Shown: positions 49,262-61,058, counted from the first letter of the stretch. The stretch: DNA of 64,000 nt from Cryptomeria japonica (GCF_030272615.1 NC_081414.1:769556153-769620152); one strand, 5' to 3'. Notes: generated by a model from the sequence alone, not told the origin. Translations and numbers: made by a program.

Positions 49262-51580
49262 GTCATCACTAGAAGAGGAAGGCTTAGAAGAACTCCCTTT
49301 GGAAGTAGATGTTTGCAAACAAGCCTGAAGATTAGTATCACCTATCAAGGTATATGTCTTATTGTTATAAATAAATTTAACTTGTCTATGCAATGTAGAG
49401 GGGACAGCTTGCATACTGTGAATCCAAGGTCTCCCTAATAACAAGTTGTATGTTAGATTTCCCAACATAACATGGATAGGAGTAGGCAAAGTAACAGTTC
49501 CCACCGTGATGGGTAAGGTGATAATACCTAATGAAGACTTAGCCACATTATCAAAGCCTCGAATGGGACGAGAGTCAGGCTCAATAAGGGATGTATCCAC
49601 ATTCATCTTATGCAATAGATTAATGCTACACACATTAAGGCCAGAACCATTATCTATCAGTGTTCGTCTTATAGCAGTGTCATTTATGATAACCACAATC
49701 ATCAAGGGATCATATTGATGTTGAACTTCACTAGTAGGCAACTCATCTTGGGTAAACACAATTTGAGCTTTAGGATTCATCACAGAGTTAACCAAAGACA
49801 CTATATTACTAGGTGGAGGAACATTCAAATCTTTCAAGGCATCTTGTAACATTCCATGATGAGCAGAAGAAGTTTTAATCAAATCCCAAAGGGATATCTT
49901 AGCAGGGGTAGCTTTAAGTTGTTCAATAAGATCATATTCCTTACCAAGAACTTGTGAAATACGAGGAGCTTGCGGAAGAATTGGTTGGGAAGGAGGAAGT
50001 GAAGTTGGGATAACTGGAGGAGGATTAGGTTGCCTATTGTTTCTTGTGTTATAGGTATGAGCAACTGCATTATAACTCTCTCTAGTTAGTTGCTTAGCAT
50101 ACTCATAAGGGCTCTTAGTAGAATAACCTCCTTGCACAGTAATAATAGGTTTCTTAGGAGTGCAAAAAGAATCATTAGCATGACCACCTTGAACCACTAA
50201 GATAGGCTTATTTAAAGGTTGAGAATTTTGAGAAGGACAAGCACCTTGGACAGTGAAGAGAGGTTTGTTAGGTGTTTCATTCATATGTATCAAATTGATT
50301 GAGGATGGTTCAGGGGAATGAACAAAAGTGTTGGAAGAATTGTTGATAGTCTTCTCTTGCACTAAAATCTCATCACGGATTAAATCAATTTTAGGAGAGA
50401 GACAAGGGGTAGGCATTGATGTTCTAGTAGGTAGAGTAATACTAGGAAGGGTTATATCATCCTCTATCATCAAAGGATCTACATGGGGAATAAACTCTCT
50501 AGGAGAAGGATCAACATTACTCTCTAAAGTCTCACTTTTGAGAGGGAGATCTTTGAAAGAGATGTTAACCATCTTGCTTTGAACTAGGGTATCCTTATGA
50601 GTAGAACCAAGTTGAGGAGAGGGAGATGCTTTATTTTTAGAGGGAGAATAATTGAGATTCAAGGAAGGTGAGAAACTATCAAGGGAGTTTTCAATCTTGA
50701 TTTCATCCCCTTTGCCTAGGGTTCTCTCATGGGGAAGAGAATAATCTACACCTTCTTCTAATGGTTCATCCCAAATAGTGAGGTTGTTGAAAGGAATGTT
50801 TGAAGTACTGTCAATTTCGGGAGAGGAGATAACATTGTTTATTAATTCCTCATCCTTAGGAGGGAGAGGATCAATAGATGTGTTAAACTCATCCTCTTTC
50901 CTCAAAATATGTTCAATATGATCTTTAGGGGAGAGAGAATTAAGGAAATTTCTTATTATTTCATCTTCTTTCTCTAAGGGATGCTTATGGGTAAGACAAA
51001 CTTTAGGAGAAGGGTAAGCATTTATCCTTAATTCATCATTTCTAGTGGGAATTTTGTTGGAAAAGGAAATGCCATCACTAGGAAATGTAGGGATAATTTC
51101 ATCTTCTTGCACAAAAGAATCCTCTTGAAGGGAGTGTTTTTTAGGAGGAACATGAACATATTTCTCCAAAGATTCATGCTTAGGAAGGAGATCTTTGAAA
51201 GAAGTGTTCATAACCTCTTGTTGCACTAACATGCCCCCATTGGAAGGACCAACTTTAGGAGAAAATAAGTCAATGTCCATCAATACCTTTTCACTTAGAG
51301 AGGCATCATGTAGGGAAGGTGAAGTAACATTAAGAAAGGTGTTTATGATATCATTCTCTTCCTCTAGGATAGCTGAATAGGAAGGGCACATTTTAGGAGA
51401 ATTGTCAAGATCACTCTTAAAGTCTTCATCCTTAGAGCATGGGAGAGTCTCAAAGGGATTGGTAGCAACTCTTTTAGGCACTAAAATGTTGTTATAGATG
51501 GGGGGAGGTTCTTTAGGAGAAGGAAAAATTGAAACAAGGGAAGCTAACCCATTATCACATCTATGAAATGAATGCATCAT
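49256..51580 (-). CDS. GypA ORF, N-terminal part with retropepsin (truncated by insertion)
   Basis: ATG at 51578-51580 follows the 5' LTR and primer site by about 325 bases. Residues 1-430 are low-complexity, with degenerate repeated blocks of the form SPK...HK...KEDEII. Residues about 436-487 hold three copies of NKPxxxVQGG-type units. Residues 540-585 (EYDLIEQLKATPAKISLWDL) resemble the segment before the protease in Tat/Ogre polyproteins. Residues 610-720 are a retropepsin: TLIDNGSGLNVCS is the active site, with Asn where Thr or Ser is usual, and NLLLGRPWIHSMQAVPSTLH its end. The last two codons and the TGA come from the inserted LTR, so the native C-terminus is at 40790-41694. The ORF has no stop otherwise. 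It lacks an obvious Gag and any polymerase. Confidence 0.85.
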   Translation of the reverse strand: MMHSFHRCDNGLASLVSIFPSPKEPPPIYNNILVPKRVATNPFETLPCSKDEDFKSDLDNSPKMCPSYSAILEEENDIINTFLNVTSPSLHDASLSEKVLMDIDLFSPKVGPSNGGMLVQQEVMNTSFKDLLPKHESLEKYVHVPPKKHSLQEDSFVQEDEIIPTFPSDGISFSNKIPTRNDELRINAYPSPKVCLTHKHPLEKEDEIIRNFLNSLSPKDHIEHILRKEDEFNTSIDPLPPKDEELINNVISSPEIDSTSNIPFNNLTIWDEPLEEGVDYSLPHERTLGKGDEIKIENSLDSFSPSLNLNYSPSKNKASPSPQLGSTHKDTLVQSKMVNISFKDLPLKSETLESNVDPSPREFIPHVDPLMIEDDITLPSITLPTRTSMPTPCLSPKIDLIRDEILVQEKTINNSSNTFVHSPEPSSINLIHMNETPNKPLFTVQGACPSQNSQPLNKPILVVQGGHANDSFCTPKKPIITVQGGYSTKSPYEYAKQLTRESYNAVAHTYNTRNNRQPNPPPVIPTSLPPSQPILPQAPRISQVLGKEYDLIEQLKATPAKISLWDLIKTSSAHHGMLQDALKDLNVPPPSNIVSLVNSVMNPKAQIVFTQDELPTSEVQHQYDPLMIVVIINDTAIRRTLIDNGSGLNVCSINLLHKMNVDTSLIEPDSRPIRGFDNVAKSSLGIITLPITVGTVTLPTPIHVMLGNLTYNLLLGRPWIHSMQAVPSTLHRQVKFIYNNKTYTLIGDTNLQACLQTSTSKGSSSKPSSSSDDC

Positions 51581-51903
51581 GACAATAATTTTCCTCTTTC
51601 AAATGATAACACATGCAAAATAGAAGGAAATGTTTAATTTTAACCAATGCAAGCACTTAGAATGTAGATTTAGAAAATGAAATTTATGATTCAAATGAGT
51701 TCCTAAATCAGATTTGAAATTATTGATCCCAATTAAGCTATCCACAAGTTCAACTTTGAATTGAAAAATTAGGGTTTTAGCAAAAATTTCCTCTAGATTT
51801 TTGAATCTTGCAAGAAATTAAAACTTGTAAATACAAATTTGAATTTGAAATAGCATAAACACTCAAATTTGAAAACATAAATCAGAATTAGAGAAGATTG
51901 GAG

Positions 51904-51923
51904 TTTCACGTCGGGTTCACCAA
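51904..51923 (-). other. GypA primer-binding site
   Basis: On the minus strand, TGGTGAACCCGACGTGAA starts two bases after the LTR end ACACA-TT. The identical site is at 61062-61079. The leading TGG fits pairing with a tRNA 3' CCA; the tRNA is not assigned. Confidence 0.7.
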
Positions 51924-51925
51924 AA

Positions 51926-53586
51926 TGTGTGGGGGAAAAAGTGACACTAAGCAAACAGGCCCTAATCTCACTTTCAACCACACACTTGTGGAATACGAAA
52001 GAGCCTAGAGGTACCACACAATTGGCTACTTCTTTTTGTGGAAGAGAGAGCCATGGGCTACCTATTAGGATTTCTATTCCTTTGTTGTAATTGAAAGATA
52101 AAATGATGCAAGTTCAATTCCTAACCCCAAAGTGCAAGTACGAACTAATAACAAGATTGCAGAATTGAACTTAAACAATGGAAAGCTGTAAACACAAGGA
52201 CAAGACAAGAATGCAGATGCGTACCCGAAGTTAAAATCTGATTGAAAATGTTTGGGACGGGGGCGTGGGCGCCACTGTCCTGATTCTGCACCTGAAACTG
52301 CTCCTAAAATTGCTGTTTTGCAACTTGAAAAGCTGTCAAAATACTGAAACTTGCTGTCTGACAGAAGGACCAGGGCGCCCAGCGCCCCTGTCCTGGCAGG
52401 ACCAGGGCGCCCCACGCCCCTGTCCTAGTCTTTTGCTCTGAAACTTGGTGTGAAGTTCTATCTCGGTCTGCTTCTCCCGGATCTGTAACTTGCGGCGTCG
52501 TCTGAATTCCGAAACCTGCACTTATATTTGAAAAGGTGTTTTGGGCAGCTATATAGGGTTTTGCCTTAGTCAAACCCCCACTTTGGTGATTTCCACCTCC
52601 ACGAATAGCCAAGTTATATTGTAAAATTAATGTGTGTGCAGACCTTGTGTGTGTGCAAGATCCTAAAATGCAAGTAAGCAAACTAGAGCAACCTAGAAAG
52701 TAAACCCTAATTGCTTGTAAATGATAATGTAAATGCTCCAAATCAAGATGTAAAGAGATCTAAAGCATGAATACAAGTGATATAATGAGGCTTATGCAAA
52801 GAGATGAAAACAACATGAAATCATACCCAACCCCAAGGGAGGGGTACAAGCCAATCTTCAATCGGTAATCTCTTATTGCTCTTCAATGTCTTCCAAGCCC
52901 TAAATGGATGAATGAAATTGATGAATGCTTGATGGATGGATGTTGAATGTTGTTGAAGTCTTCAAAGATCTGCTCTTTCGCTGCATAAAAGGTCCTTGAA
53001 ACCAAAATTCGTTCCCCTCTCAAATGAAGAAAGAGAGCTCTTATATATGAAACCCTAGGTCTTAATTTCAACTTTAGGCCGACTTAGAGATTGAATCTCC
53101 CGCCAATTTCTTGGGGTTAAGCTTTATTTTATGATTGGATTGCGCTCCTAAAATTTCGGGAAAAATGTCCGGGACCATGTGCACTCCGGGCGCCATGGTC
53201 CTCTCCGGGCGCCATGGTCCCGACAACTTTTCACCAAATTTTCAGGGCCGTCGGATATGATGATTTTAGAGAGAATCCCGAAGTTACAGCTGATTTCGAG
53301 ATGTTTTGACCCCCGAAATCAAGCCCCCAAGTTCAAAATAGGACTTAATTAGGGTTTTTGATTAAATGATGTATTGGAAGAATAAAATGAAAAAGGCACA
53401 CTTTAATGAAAGGGCCCAACCTTATGATGTGGAAGATGATGAAATAGAACCTTAGACCTAATTAATTTGATTAATTAAGTGCTAAAGGGGAAATGCAATG
53501 CAAAATGCAAAATGCGCCAAGGCGGGTGCTAAACTAGGTGTGAAATTGTACCACCCTAGCAAGTGCGTACAATTTACGATGCTACA
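51926..53586 (-). repeat. GypA copy 1 5' LTR, 1,661 bp
   Basis: Pair of 37236-38896, identical length. GC-rich palindromic units are at 52367-52430 and a TATA candidate at 53041-53047. Confidence 0.95.
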
Positions 53587-53591
53587 ATAGG

Positions 53592-54349
53592 TATGATTAT
53601 TCACCTCAAAAATGTTCTCTTATTCCTTGATTTGGTTTATTTGGGACTTCAATTCTAATGAAAATTCCTTTGTAAACTTCTTTAAATCCTCATTTAAATA
53701 TTTTACAAATGGGTCAAACAATTTATCTTCACAGAAATATTTAGTTGCTTCATGTCCTTGTGGAATTCTTTCCTCAATTTATTTTAGGTGGTGGAAAATA
53801 AATTGGGTCCTTATATTTTTAATGTGGAGAAAGGTACTCTAATCCTAAACATGATATGACTTTAATTGTGTTATTATTTTAAGATTTATTAAGGTAAGAA
53901 AGTATTTGGTTTGAGAGAATTTGATGTTTTTGTTTGCACCAAACTTTGACCACTAAATTAAGAAATATATTTTATGTCTAATAATAGATCTAAAAAACTA
54001 ACCCTACCTAATTTTTTATAAGCTTTCCAAAAATATAATTTTATTTTCTTTTTCCAGAAATTATAGCTTTTAGAGAAAATTTAATGAAAGTTTTGACTAA
54101 ATTTGGCCACTAAATTAAAGAATATATTTTATTTCTAAAAACGTTTACAAAGAACTAACCCTATCTAATTTTAAAATTTTCAAAAATTGCAGTCTATAGA
54201 GACAATTTATGAAAATATATAAAATATTGATAAATTTTCGCAAATGTACCTTCAAAGCTTGAATTTTATTTTGAGAGATTGTCTAATACATACCTCAAAA
54301 CCTATAAAAAATTAGATCCAAATTCATGTTGGTTTGAAGTTCGTTTGTA
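53592..54349 (-). other. Old gypsy sequence to the right of GypA
   Basis: Continues the old minus-strand element after the GypA target duplication. The minus strand from 53900 to 53600 has short open stretches that could be the start of gag, with many stops. 53930-54300 contains two related blocks (TTTGAC-ACTAAATTA, then AAGAACTAACCCTA-CTAATTTT) about 170 bases apart. Confidence 0.35.
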
Positions 54350-54392
54350 AAAATGCTCTCTAGCCAAGATCACAACTGCAAATAACTTCTAC

Positions 54393-54508
<116 letters not shown>

Positions 54509-55003
54509 CACCAAGAAATGTATATTATGTTGAGATAAGAAATAATGTACACATGTAGGTAGGTAGGAGATCACATAATATGGACATGTGTCTCAATAGG
54601 ATGTGAGGGAAGGTAGAAGCCAACTACCCAGCTACAAACATTAAATGCAACTAGAACTATTATATGATAAATGCCTAAGTTGGACTTAAGCATAAGTAAA
54701 AGAAAATTTCTCTAATACCCCCCCAAGTGCAACTTAGGGAGAAGAATTATTATGCAAAATGAAATACTAATAAGTGAATGCAATATACGAGTCTCGACAG
54801 CTAGGCCATATTAGGTACCCATATACAACTAACCATGCAACTAATCTCTCACAAATGGAAAAAAGGAGAAAACCTCACGAGATAAAACCCCTCTCCAAAA
54901 AAGAGATACTGCAAATGAAAATAAGTGTTAGGATGAGTGATGAATGGAGATCTCAACACCAATACCCCCCAAGAACTACATCCATCATGAGAATGGACAA
55001 TAC

Positions 55004-56643
55004 AATAGTGTATATAGTGTCGTAAATTGTACACCCTTGCTAGGGTGGTACAATTTCACACTTAGGTTAGCACCCACCTTAGTGTGTCTTGCAACTTGTA
55101 TTTCTCATTCCCCTTTAAGCATTTAATTAATTAATTTAATTAAATCTAAGGTCACGTTTCATTACTTTACATATTATAAAGCTGGGCTCTTTACCCTAAG
55201 TGTGTCCCTTTTCATCTTATTCCTCCAATGAATCATTTAATCATAAACCCTAATTATGTCTTATTTTGACTATTTAGGCCCGATTTCGTATATCAAAACA
55301 TCTTGAAATCAGTTGTAACTTTGGGATGCTCTCTAATATCATCATATCTAACGGCCCCAAAAATTTGGTGAAAAGTTGGTCGGACCGTGGTGGGAATGCA
55401 CATGGTCTGCGACTTTTTTCCCAAAATTTCGGGAGCACAATTCTATGATATAATAATGCTTAACCCCAAAATATCAGTGAGAAATTCAAATCCTAGGTCG
55501 GCCTAAACATGAAATTAAGATCTAGGGTTTCATACTTAAGAGCTGTCTTTCTTCATTTGAAGGGGTCTTCTTCTAAGAATACAAGAGTAGGTTTTTGGAG
55601 TATTAGAGCCTTCTTTGCAGCGAAAGAGTAGATCTTTGGAGTCTTCAAAAAAATTCAACATTCATCCATCAAACATTCATCAAGCATCATTTTATCAATT
55701 GGGAGATTTTGAAGATGTAGAAGAACAATAGGAGATCACCGACTGACGATTGGCTTGTACCTCTCCCTTGGGGTTGGGTATGGTTTCATGTTGTTTTCTT
55801 ATCTTTGCATAAGCTTAATTTTGATTCATATTCATGCTTTAGATCACTTTGCATTATGGATTTAGAGCATTTACTTTGTCAATTATAAGCAATTAGGGTT
55901 TACTCTTTAGGGTTGCTCTAGGTTGTTTACTTTCATTCTTAGGATCTTGCAACACACAAGGTTCTTGCACACACATTTTCAGTACATTATCGGTTATTCA
56001 TGGAGTTGGAAATCACCAACACGGGGGTTTGACTAAGGCAAAACCCTATATAGCCACCCCAAACCCTCTTTTTCAGCTTCAACTTCAAGTTCGGATCCTA
56101 GCATCGTTGGGAGTTTCGGGACCGGAAGAGCACATAGGGATAGTTCTAGGTTATAGATCTTGGCAGAAACCCCAAGGATAGGGGCATGACACCCTGGTCC
56201 TTCCTAGGAAAGTGGCATGGCGCCATGGTCTTGCCCTCTTGGCAAAACAACACTTTGCAGGCTCCAGAATTGTAGAATCAGGAAAGTGGTGTGGCACCCT
56301 GGTCCCGAACATTTTTTCTCATATTTTAGACACAGGTGCACCTCTGATTTTGCCTTCTCATTTGTACTTTTCAATAGTGTATCAGTTGTTCTTTGATTTG
56401 CATTCTCAGATTAGGGTTTTCTTGCTTACTTGCATTCTAGGCTAGATTGCATTTTGCATCATCCCTCTCTCTCATTTACAACAAAGGAATAGAAAACCTA
56501 AGAGGTAATCCATGACTCTCTCTTTCTCGTAAGAAGTAGTCGACCTGCGTTACCTCCCTAAGCTCTTTTGTATTCCATGAGTGTGTCTGAGAGTGGGATT
56601 AGGGTTTCCATACTTACTCTCACTTTTTCCCCTATACAAGTAG
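55004..56643 (+). mobile_element. Solo LTR of the GypA family, plus orientation
   Basis: 55009-56638 (1,630 bp) aligns over its whole length with the GypA LTR: CGTAAATTGTAC, then CTAGGGTGGTACAATTTCAC at the start, and CTCTCTTT to CACTTTTTCCCCTATACA at the end. No primer site or ORF follows it. Flanks AATAG (55004-55008) and AGTAG (56639-56643) look like a 5-bp duplication with one change. It is more diverged than the other copies; its GC-rich units and TATA box have decayed. Confidence 0.85.
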
Positions 56644-57078
56644 TCCCCCATAGGAGGGAAAGAGAGAGACTAGTTAGCTCCCCCACAAGGGATAATCGCT
56701 TGCAAGAATGGTAAGTGTTTGAAGACAAAACATGCTTCAATGCATACAAACAACTTGTCACCCTTTAGGAAGAAATAAAACCATATTTAAATGCATGCTT
56801 TTCAAGACGATGCACTCACCTAATAATATCGTTGTCCAATCAAATTATACTAATATACACAATCTAAAATATCACAGGAAAACATTAATGCAGGCCTACA
56901 AACAAACTAGAGAAATACTACTGTAATTAACCAAGAGTAAAATATGAAATAGATTTGGTGACACCAAATGAACTAGCAAAAATATATATCACCAATATGG
57001 CTACTCCTAGGATCTCAACAAAGGCTAATGAAGGGTCTTAGACTGGAAAGAAGAGCAGATTGAAAGGCTTTGATACCA
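56644..57078 (-). other. Remaining interior of the TRIM-type element
   Basis: Non-coding sequence between the solo LTR and the right LTR. The primer site lies at its right end (minus strand). Confidence 0.45.
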
Positions 57079-57378
57079 TGTTGGAGTTTGCAACCTCCCA
57101 AGCTAGGATCATGACTGCAAAGAACTTCCATAGAGAGAGAGAGAATGTGCAATAGCCTTTCTTAAAGAGGAAAGAGCGATAGGTAGGATATCACATGATA
57201 TGGACATGTGTCTCAATAGCATGTGAGGGTAGGTAGAAGCCAACTACACAATTTAGATGTGACTAAAACTATTAAATGATAAATGCCTAAGTCAGACTTA
57301 AGCACGAGTAAATAATATATACTCCAACAATTTGATGGAAACAAAAATATTGACCCAAATCGTAGCATTGATACCACT

Positions 57379-57609
57379 TGTTATGATATTTCTTAGAAAT
57401 ATTTGTAACAATAAAAAATATTGTAGACCACTTCAAGGGGGTGACTTCCAATAATTATATTATAATATGTGAATTTAATATTTGATGATATGATGGTATG
57501 AGAGAGAGTTCGCTTCTTTATTTATAAGCTTAACTATGTGGGAACATATAACTTCATCCTAATTAAGAGGGATTGGTGTCTTAACTAAAATTTCTGTTAA
57601 GGTTAAACA
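57379..57609 (-). repeat. Right (5') LTR of the old gypsy, about 231 bp
   Basis: Pair of 34872-35081. The primer-type site lies just inside it on the minus strand at 57366-57377. Confidence 0.5.
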
Positions 57610-57676
57610 TGCCACAAGTGCTTAACTTATTATACTTAGGAATGTATAATATATATTTAAGAATATATAATATTAG

Positions 57677-59383
57677 TGTTGGATATGGTTGGTCATTGCT
57701 TTTGATAGGATATGTTGTTGTCATTGATATCAACATATTCTTGTGATTTGCTCCAGTGTGATTGGGAAGATCTTATGATCCGATTTGCAGTATTGTTTTG
57801 ATGATCACTTTTTTGCATAATTTGGTATATCCTCCGGTATATTTCGGTGTGATCAGATCTTGTGCTGAGACTTTGGGATATTTCTTAGGATGGTCTTGTG
57901 TATCTTCATGTTAGTTGGATCGTGATTTGGTGCTCCGCAAGTTATCTTTCTTTGTGACAGTTGCTGATTGGTTGTGTTCTTGAGCTTTCAAATGTTGACT
58001 GATGACGATTTGATAAGTGGTGTTGGTGTAGTTGTTCTTGATGATTCTAACATGCTTGCTGGTGTTTCCTAGTCATTTCATATTTTTTTTGGTGATCCAT
58101 ATTGATCTTTGTGCGAGTTTTTGGTGGTTTCTATGAACCAATGATGATTTTCGTGTTATGCATTTTGCTAGTATGTAGCGTGTTGTGGTTGATCTTGGCA
58201 TGATTTCTGGTGGAGTTGAGCATTTGGGAATTTGATTTAGGTCCATGTTATGCTATGTAAATCATTATATTGGTCTAGTGGTCGATCTTTGTATCGTGTG
58301 TTGTAATTTTGTAATTGAGGGTTGAGGGTTTAGTCGACCTTGTTGTCAAGGTTGATGATTTGTATATATAGGAGATATATTCATGTAATTTAGGTGTCAA
58401 TGTTTTGTTTGCATTATCAAAGATAGGTTTATGTGTGAACAAGTGATTTATCCTTCGGTATTGAGTTTAAGGTGAGATTGGTGTTGCAGGGCAGACATCT
58501 GTGCTTAACTAGAACTGTAATCAAATTTGGAGATGTTATTCTTTCAGTTCATTTATTTTGGATTTTAGTCTGAATCTTGTTGTAAGTCTGTGAGACTTTC
58601 ATGAGGGTTGTAGCCTTTTGAGCCATTATAATTGAGTAGTGAGCTCTAGGTAGTGTGCCTTGCATGTGCATTCCCCATTGTAATATTTACACATACTACT
58701 GCAGAGTATCATGTTATTGTGGGTAGGTTCCCACCATGGTTTTTCCCTTAACCGGGTTTTCCACATTAAAAATCTTGGTCTTTTGTGTTGTGCTGTTAAT
58801 TTGCTTATTTGTTTTATTATTGCAGTTTATCATATTTGTGTTTTGTGATTAAGTTTGATATTCTTGTGAAGACTGATTCACCCCCCCTTAGTCTTCCCTC
58901 TTGGTTGCTGCTAAAAATTGGTATCATAGCCTTATCCTTTTATCCAAATTGGTGTGTTGGTGTTGCTCCTATGTTGGAGTAGTCTGTGTTTTGGAGAGAG
59001 ATTAATGTTTTATATTCTAAGGGGGAGAGTAAGTTTGGTTTTCTGTTTTGAGATCTTTGGCATTGTTGTCAAAGGGGGAGAGAGATCATGTGAAACACTG
59101 CTTTATCTGTCTTGATCTTAGGGGGAGTTTGTTGGAGATATCTTCTTTCTTTACATTGATCATTTTTCACATTCATATGTTGCCATCAATGCCAAAGGGG
59201 GAGATTGTTGGATATGGTTGGTCATTGCTGCTGTGAGGATATGTTGTTGTCATTGATGTCTGTTGGCATATGTGCAGAGCTTGATGACATGATGATATTG
59301 TATGTTGTCATTGATGTCAATATGCTGAAGTATGAACCGGTATATTGAAGTAAGCAAACTGGCAAGAGAACCAGTATGCTATT
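57677..59383 (+). mobile_element. Very short SIRE-like element (long LTRs, 289-base interior)
   Basis: The 5' LTR 57677-58916 starts TGTTGGATATGGTTGG. A primer site TGGTATCATAGC is at 58919-58930. A polypurine tract AAAGGGGGAGAT ends at 59205, and a second LTR starts with the same TGTTGGATATGGTTGG at 59206. The interior of about 289 bases holds four GGGGGAG runs and no gene. The 3' LTR is interrupted after 178 bases by GypA copy 2, and its remainder is outside the window. Confidence 0.85.
58868..58896 (+). other. C-loop hairpin near LTR end
   Basis: A 7-bp stem GAAGACT / AGTCTTC encloses GATTCACCCCCCCTT, 20 bases before the LTR end. Third instance of the structure seen at 3545 and 42814. Confidence 0.75.
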
Positions 59384-61058
59384 TGTAGCGTCGTAAATTG
59401 TACGCACTTGCTAGGGTGGTACAATTTCACACCTAGTTTAGCACCCGCCTTGGCGCATTTTGCATTTTGCATTGCATTTCCCCTTTAGCACTTAATTAAT
59501 CAAATTAATTAGGTCTAAGGTCCTATTTCATCATCTTCCATATCATAAAGTTGGGCCCTTTTCATTAAGGTGTGCCCCTTTCATTTTATTATTCCAATAC
59601 ATCATTTAATTAAAAACCCTGATTAGGTCCTATTTTGAACTTGGGGGCTTGATTTCGGGGGTCAAAACATCTTGAAATCACCTGTAACTTCGGGACTTGC
59701 TCTAAAATCATCATATCCGACGGCCCTGAAAATTTGGTGAAAAGTTGTCAGGACCATGGCGCCCGGTGTGCACATGGTCCCGGACATTTTTCCCAAAATT
59801 TTAGGAGCACGATCCAATCATAAAATAAAGCTTAACCCCAAGAAATTGGTGGGAGATTCAATCTCTAGGTCGGCGAAAAGTTGAAATTAAGACCTAGGGT
59901 TTCATATATAAGAACTCTCTTTCTTCATTTGAAAGGATGCGGGAATTTTGGTTTCAAGGGCCTTCTATGCAGCGAAAGAGCGGATCTTTGAAGACTTCAA
60001 CAACATTCAACATCCATCCATCAAGCATTCATCAATTTCATTCATCCATTTAGGGCTTGGAAGACATTGAAGAGCAATAAGAGATTACCGACTGAAGATT
60101 GGCTTGTACCCCTCCCTTGGGGTTGGGTATGATTTCATGTTGTTTTCATGTCTTTGCATAAGCCTCATTATGTCACTTACATTCATGCTTTAGATCACTT
60201 GGCATCTTGATTTGGAGCATTTACATTGTCATTTACAAGCAATTAGGGTTTACTTTCTAGGTTGCTCTAGTTTGCTTACTTGCATTTTAGATCTTGCACA
60301 CACACAAGGTCTGCACACACATTACTTTTACAATACAACTTGGCTATTCATGGAGGTGGAAATCACCAAAGTGGGGGTTTGACTAAGGCAAAACCCTATA
60401 TAGCCGCCCACCATACCCTTTTCAGATATAAGTGCAGGTTTCGGGACTCGGACGACGACGCAGGTTGCAGATCCGGGAGAAGCAAACTGAGACCGAACTT
60501 CACACCAAATTCCAACCCAGAAAGCTAGGACAGGGGCGTGGGGCACCCTGGTCCTACCAGGACAGGGGCGCTGGGCACCCTGGTCCCTGGGACAGGGGCG
60601 CTGGGTGCCCTGGTCCTTCTGTCAGATAGCAGTTTTCAGCATTTTTGACAGCTTTCTAGGTTGTAAAACAGCAGTTTCCGGAGCAGTTTCAGGTGCAGAA
60701 TCAGGACAGTGGCACCCGCGCCCCCGTCCCAGACATCTTCACTTAGATTTTAACTCCGAGTACGCATTTGCATTCTTGTCTTGTCCTTGTGTTTACAGCT
60801 TTCCATAGTTTAAGTTCAATTCTGCAATCTTGTTATTAGTTCATACTTGCACTTTGGGGTTAGGGATTGAACTTGCATCATTCTATCTATCATTTGCAAC
60901 AAAGGAATAGAAATCCTAATAGGTAGCCCATGGCTCTCTCTTCCACAAAAAGAAGTAGCCAATTGTGTGATACCTCTAGGCTCTTTCGTATTCCACAAAT
61001 GTGTGATTGAAAGTGAGATTAGGGCATGTTTGCTTAGTGTCACTTTTTCCCCCACACA
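59384..61058 (+). repeat. GypA copy 2 5' LTR, 1,675 bp
   Basis: TGTAGCGTCGTAAATTG to TTCCCCCACACA. It has three 27-bp GC-rich near-palindromic units (60528-60616) where copy 1 has two. Confidence 0.94.
59905..59911 (+). promoter_or_regulatory. Candidate TATA box of GypA copy 2
   Basis: TATATAA within CTAGGGTTTCATATATAAG, conserved with both copy 1 LTRs. Confidence 0.55.

Larger units (their letters stand above)
41690..49266 (+). mobile_element. Inner SIRE-like non-autonomous LTR element, target duplication gtcat
   Basis: 41695-49261 (7,567 bp) is inserted in the GypA ORF with GTCAT at 41690-41694 and 49262-49266. LTRs are both exactly 1,176 bp with about ten substitutions, TGTTG...CAACA ends, a Met-tRNA primer site, and two purine tracts. 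It encodes a zinc-knuckle protein and a long unknown ORF, but no protease, RT, RNase H or integrase. The LTR end, primer site and the pair of TTTGGCATT...AAAGGGGGAGA modules resemble SIRE/Maximus copia elements. Removing it restores the frame seen at 61395-64000. Confidence 0.95.
37231..53591 (-). mobile_element. GypA copy 1: Tat/Ogre-like gypsy, protease + G-patch only, target duplication atagg
   Basis: A minus-strand element 37236-53586 with perfect 5-bp duplication ATAGG at 37231-37235 and 53587-53591. Both LTRs are 1,661 bp, with about 34 substitutions and no indel. Without the inner insertion the element is about 8.8 kb. Its only long ORF (49256-51580 continuing at 41694-40790) carries an aspartic protease and a G-patch. 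No reverse transcriptase, RNase H or integrase is found in its 5.4-kb interior. It is therefore non-autonomous and must use enzymes from a relative. Confidence 0.93.
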
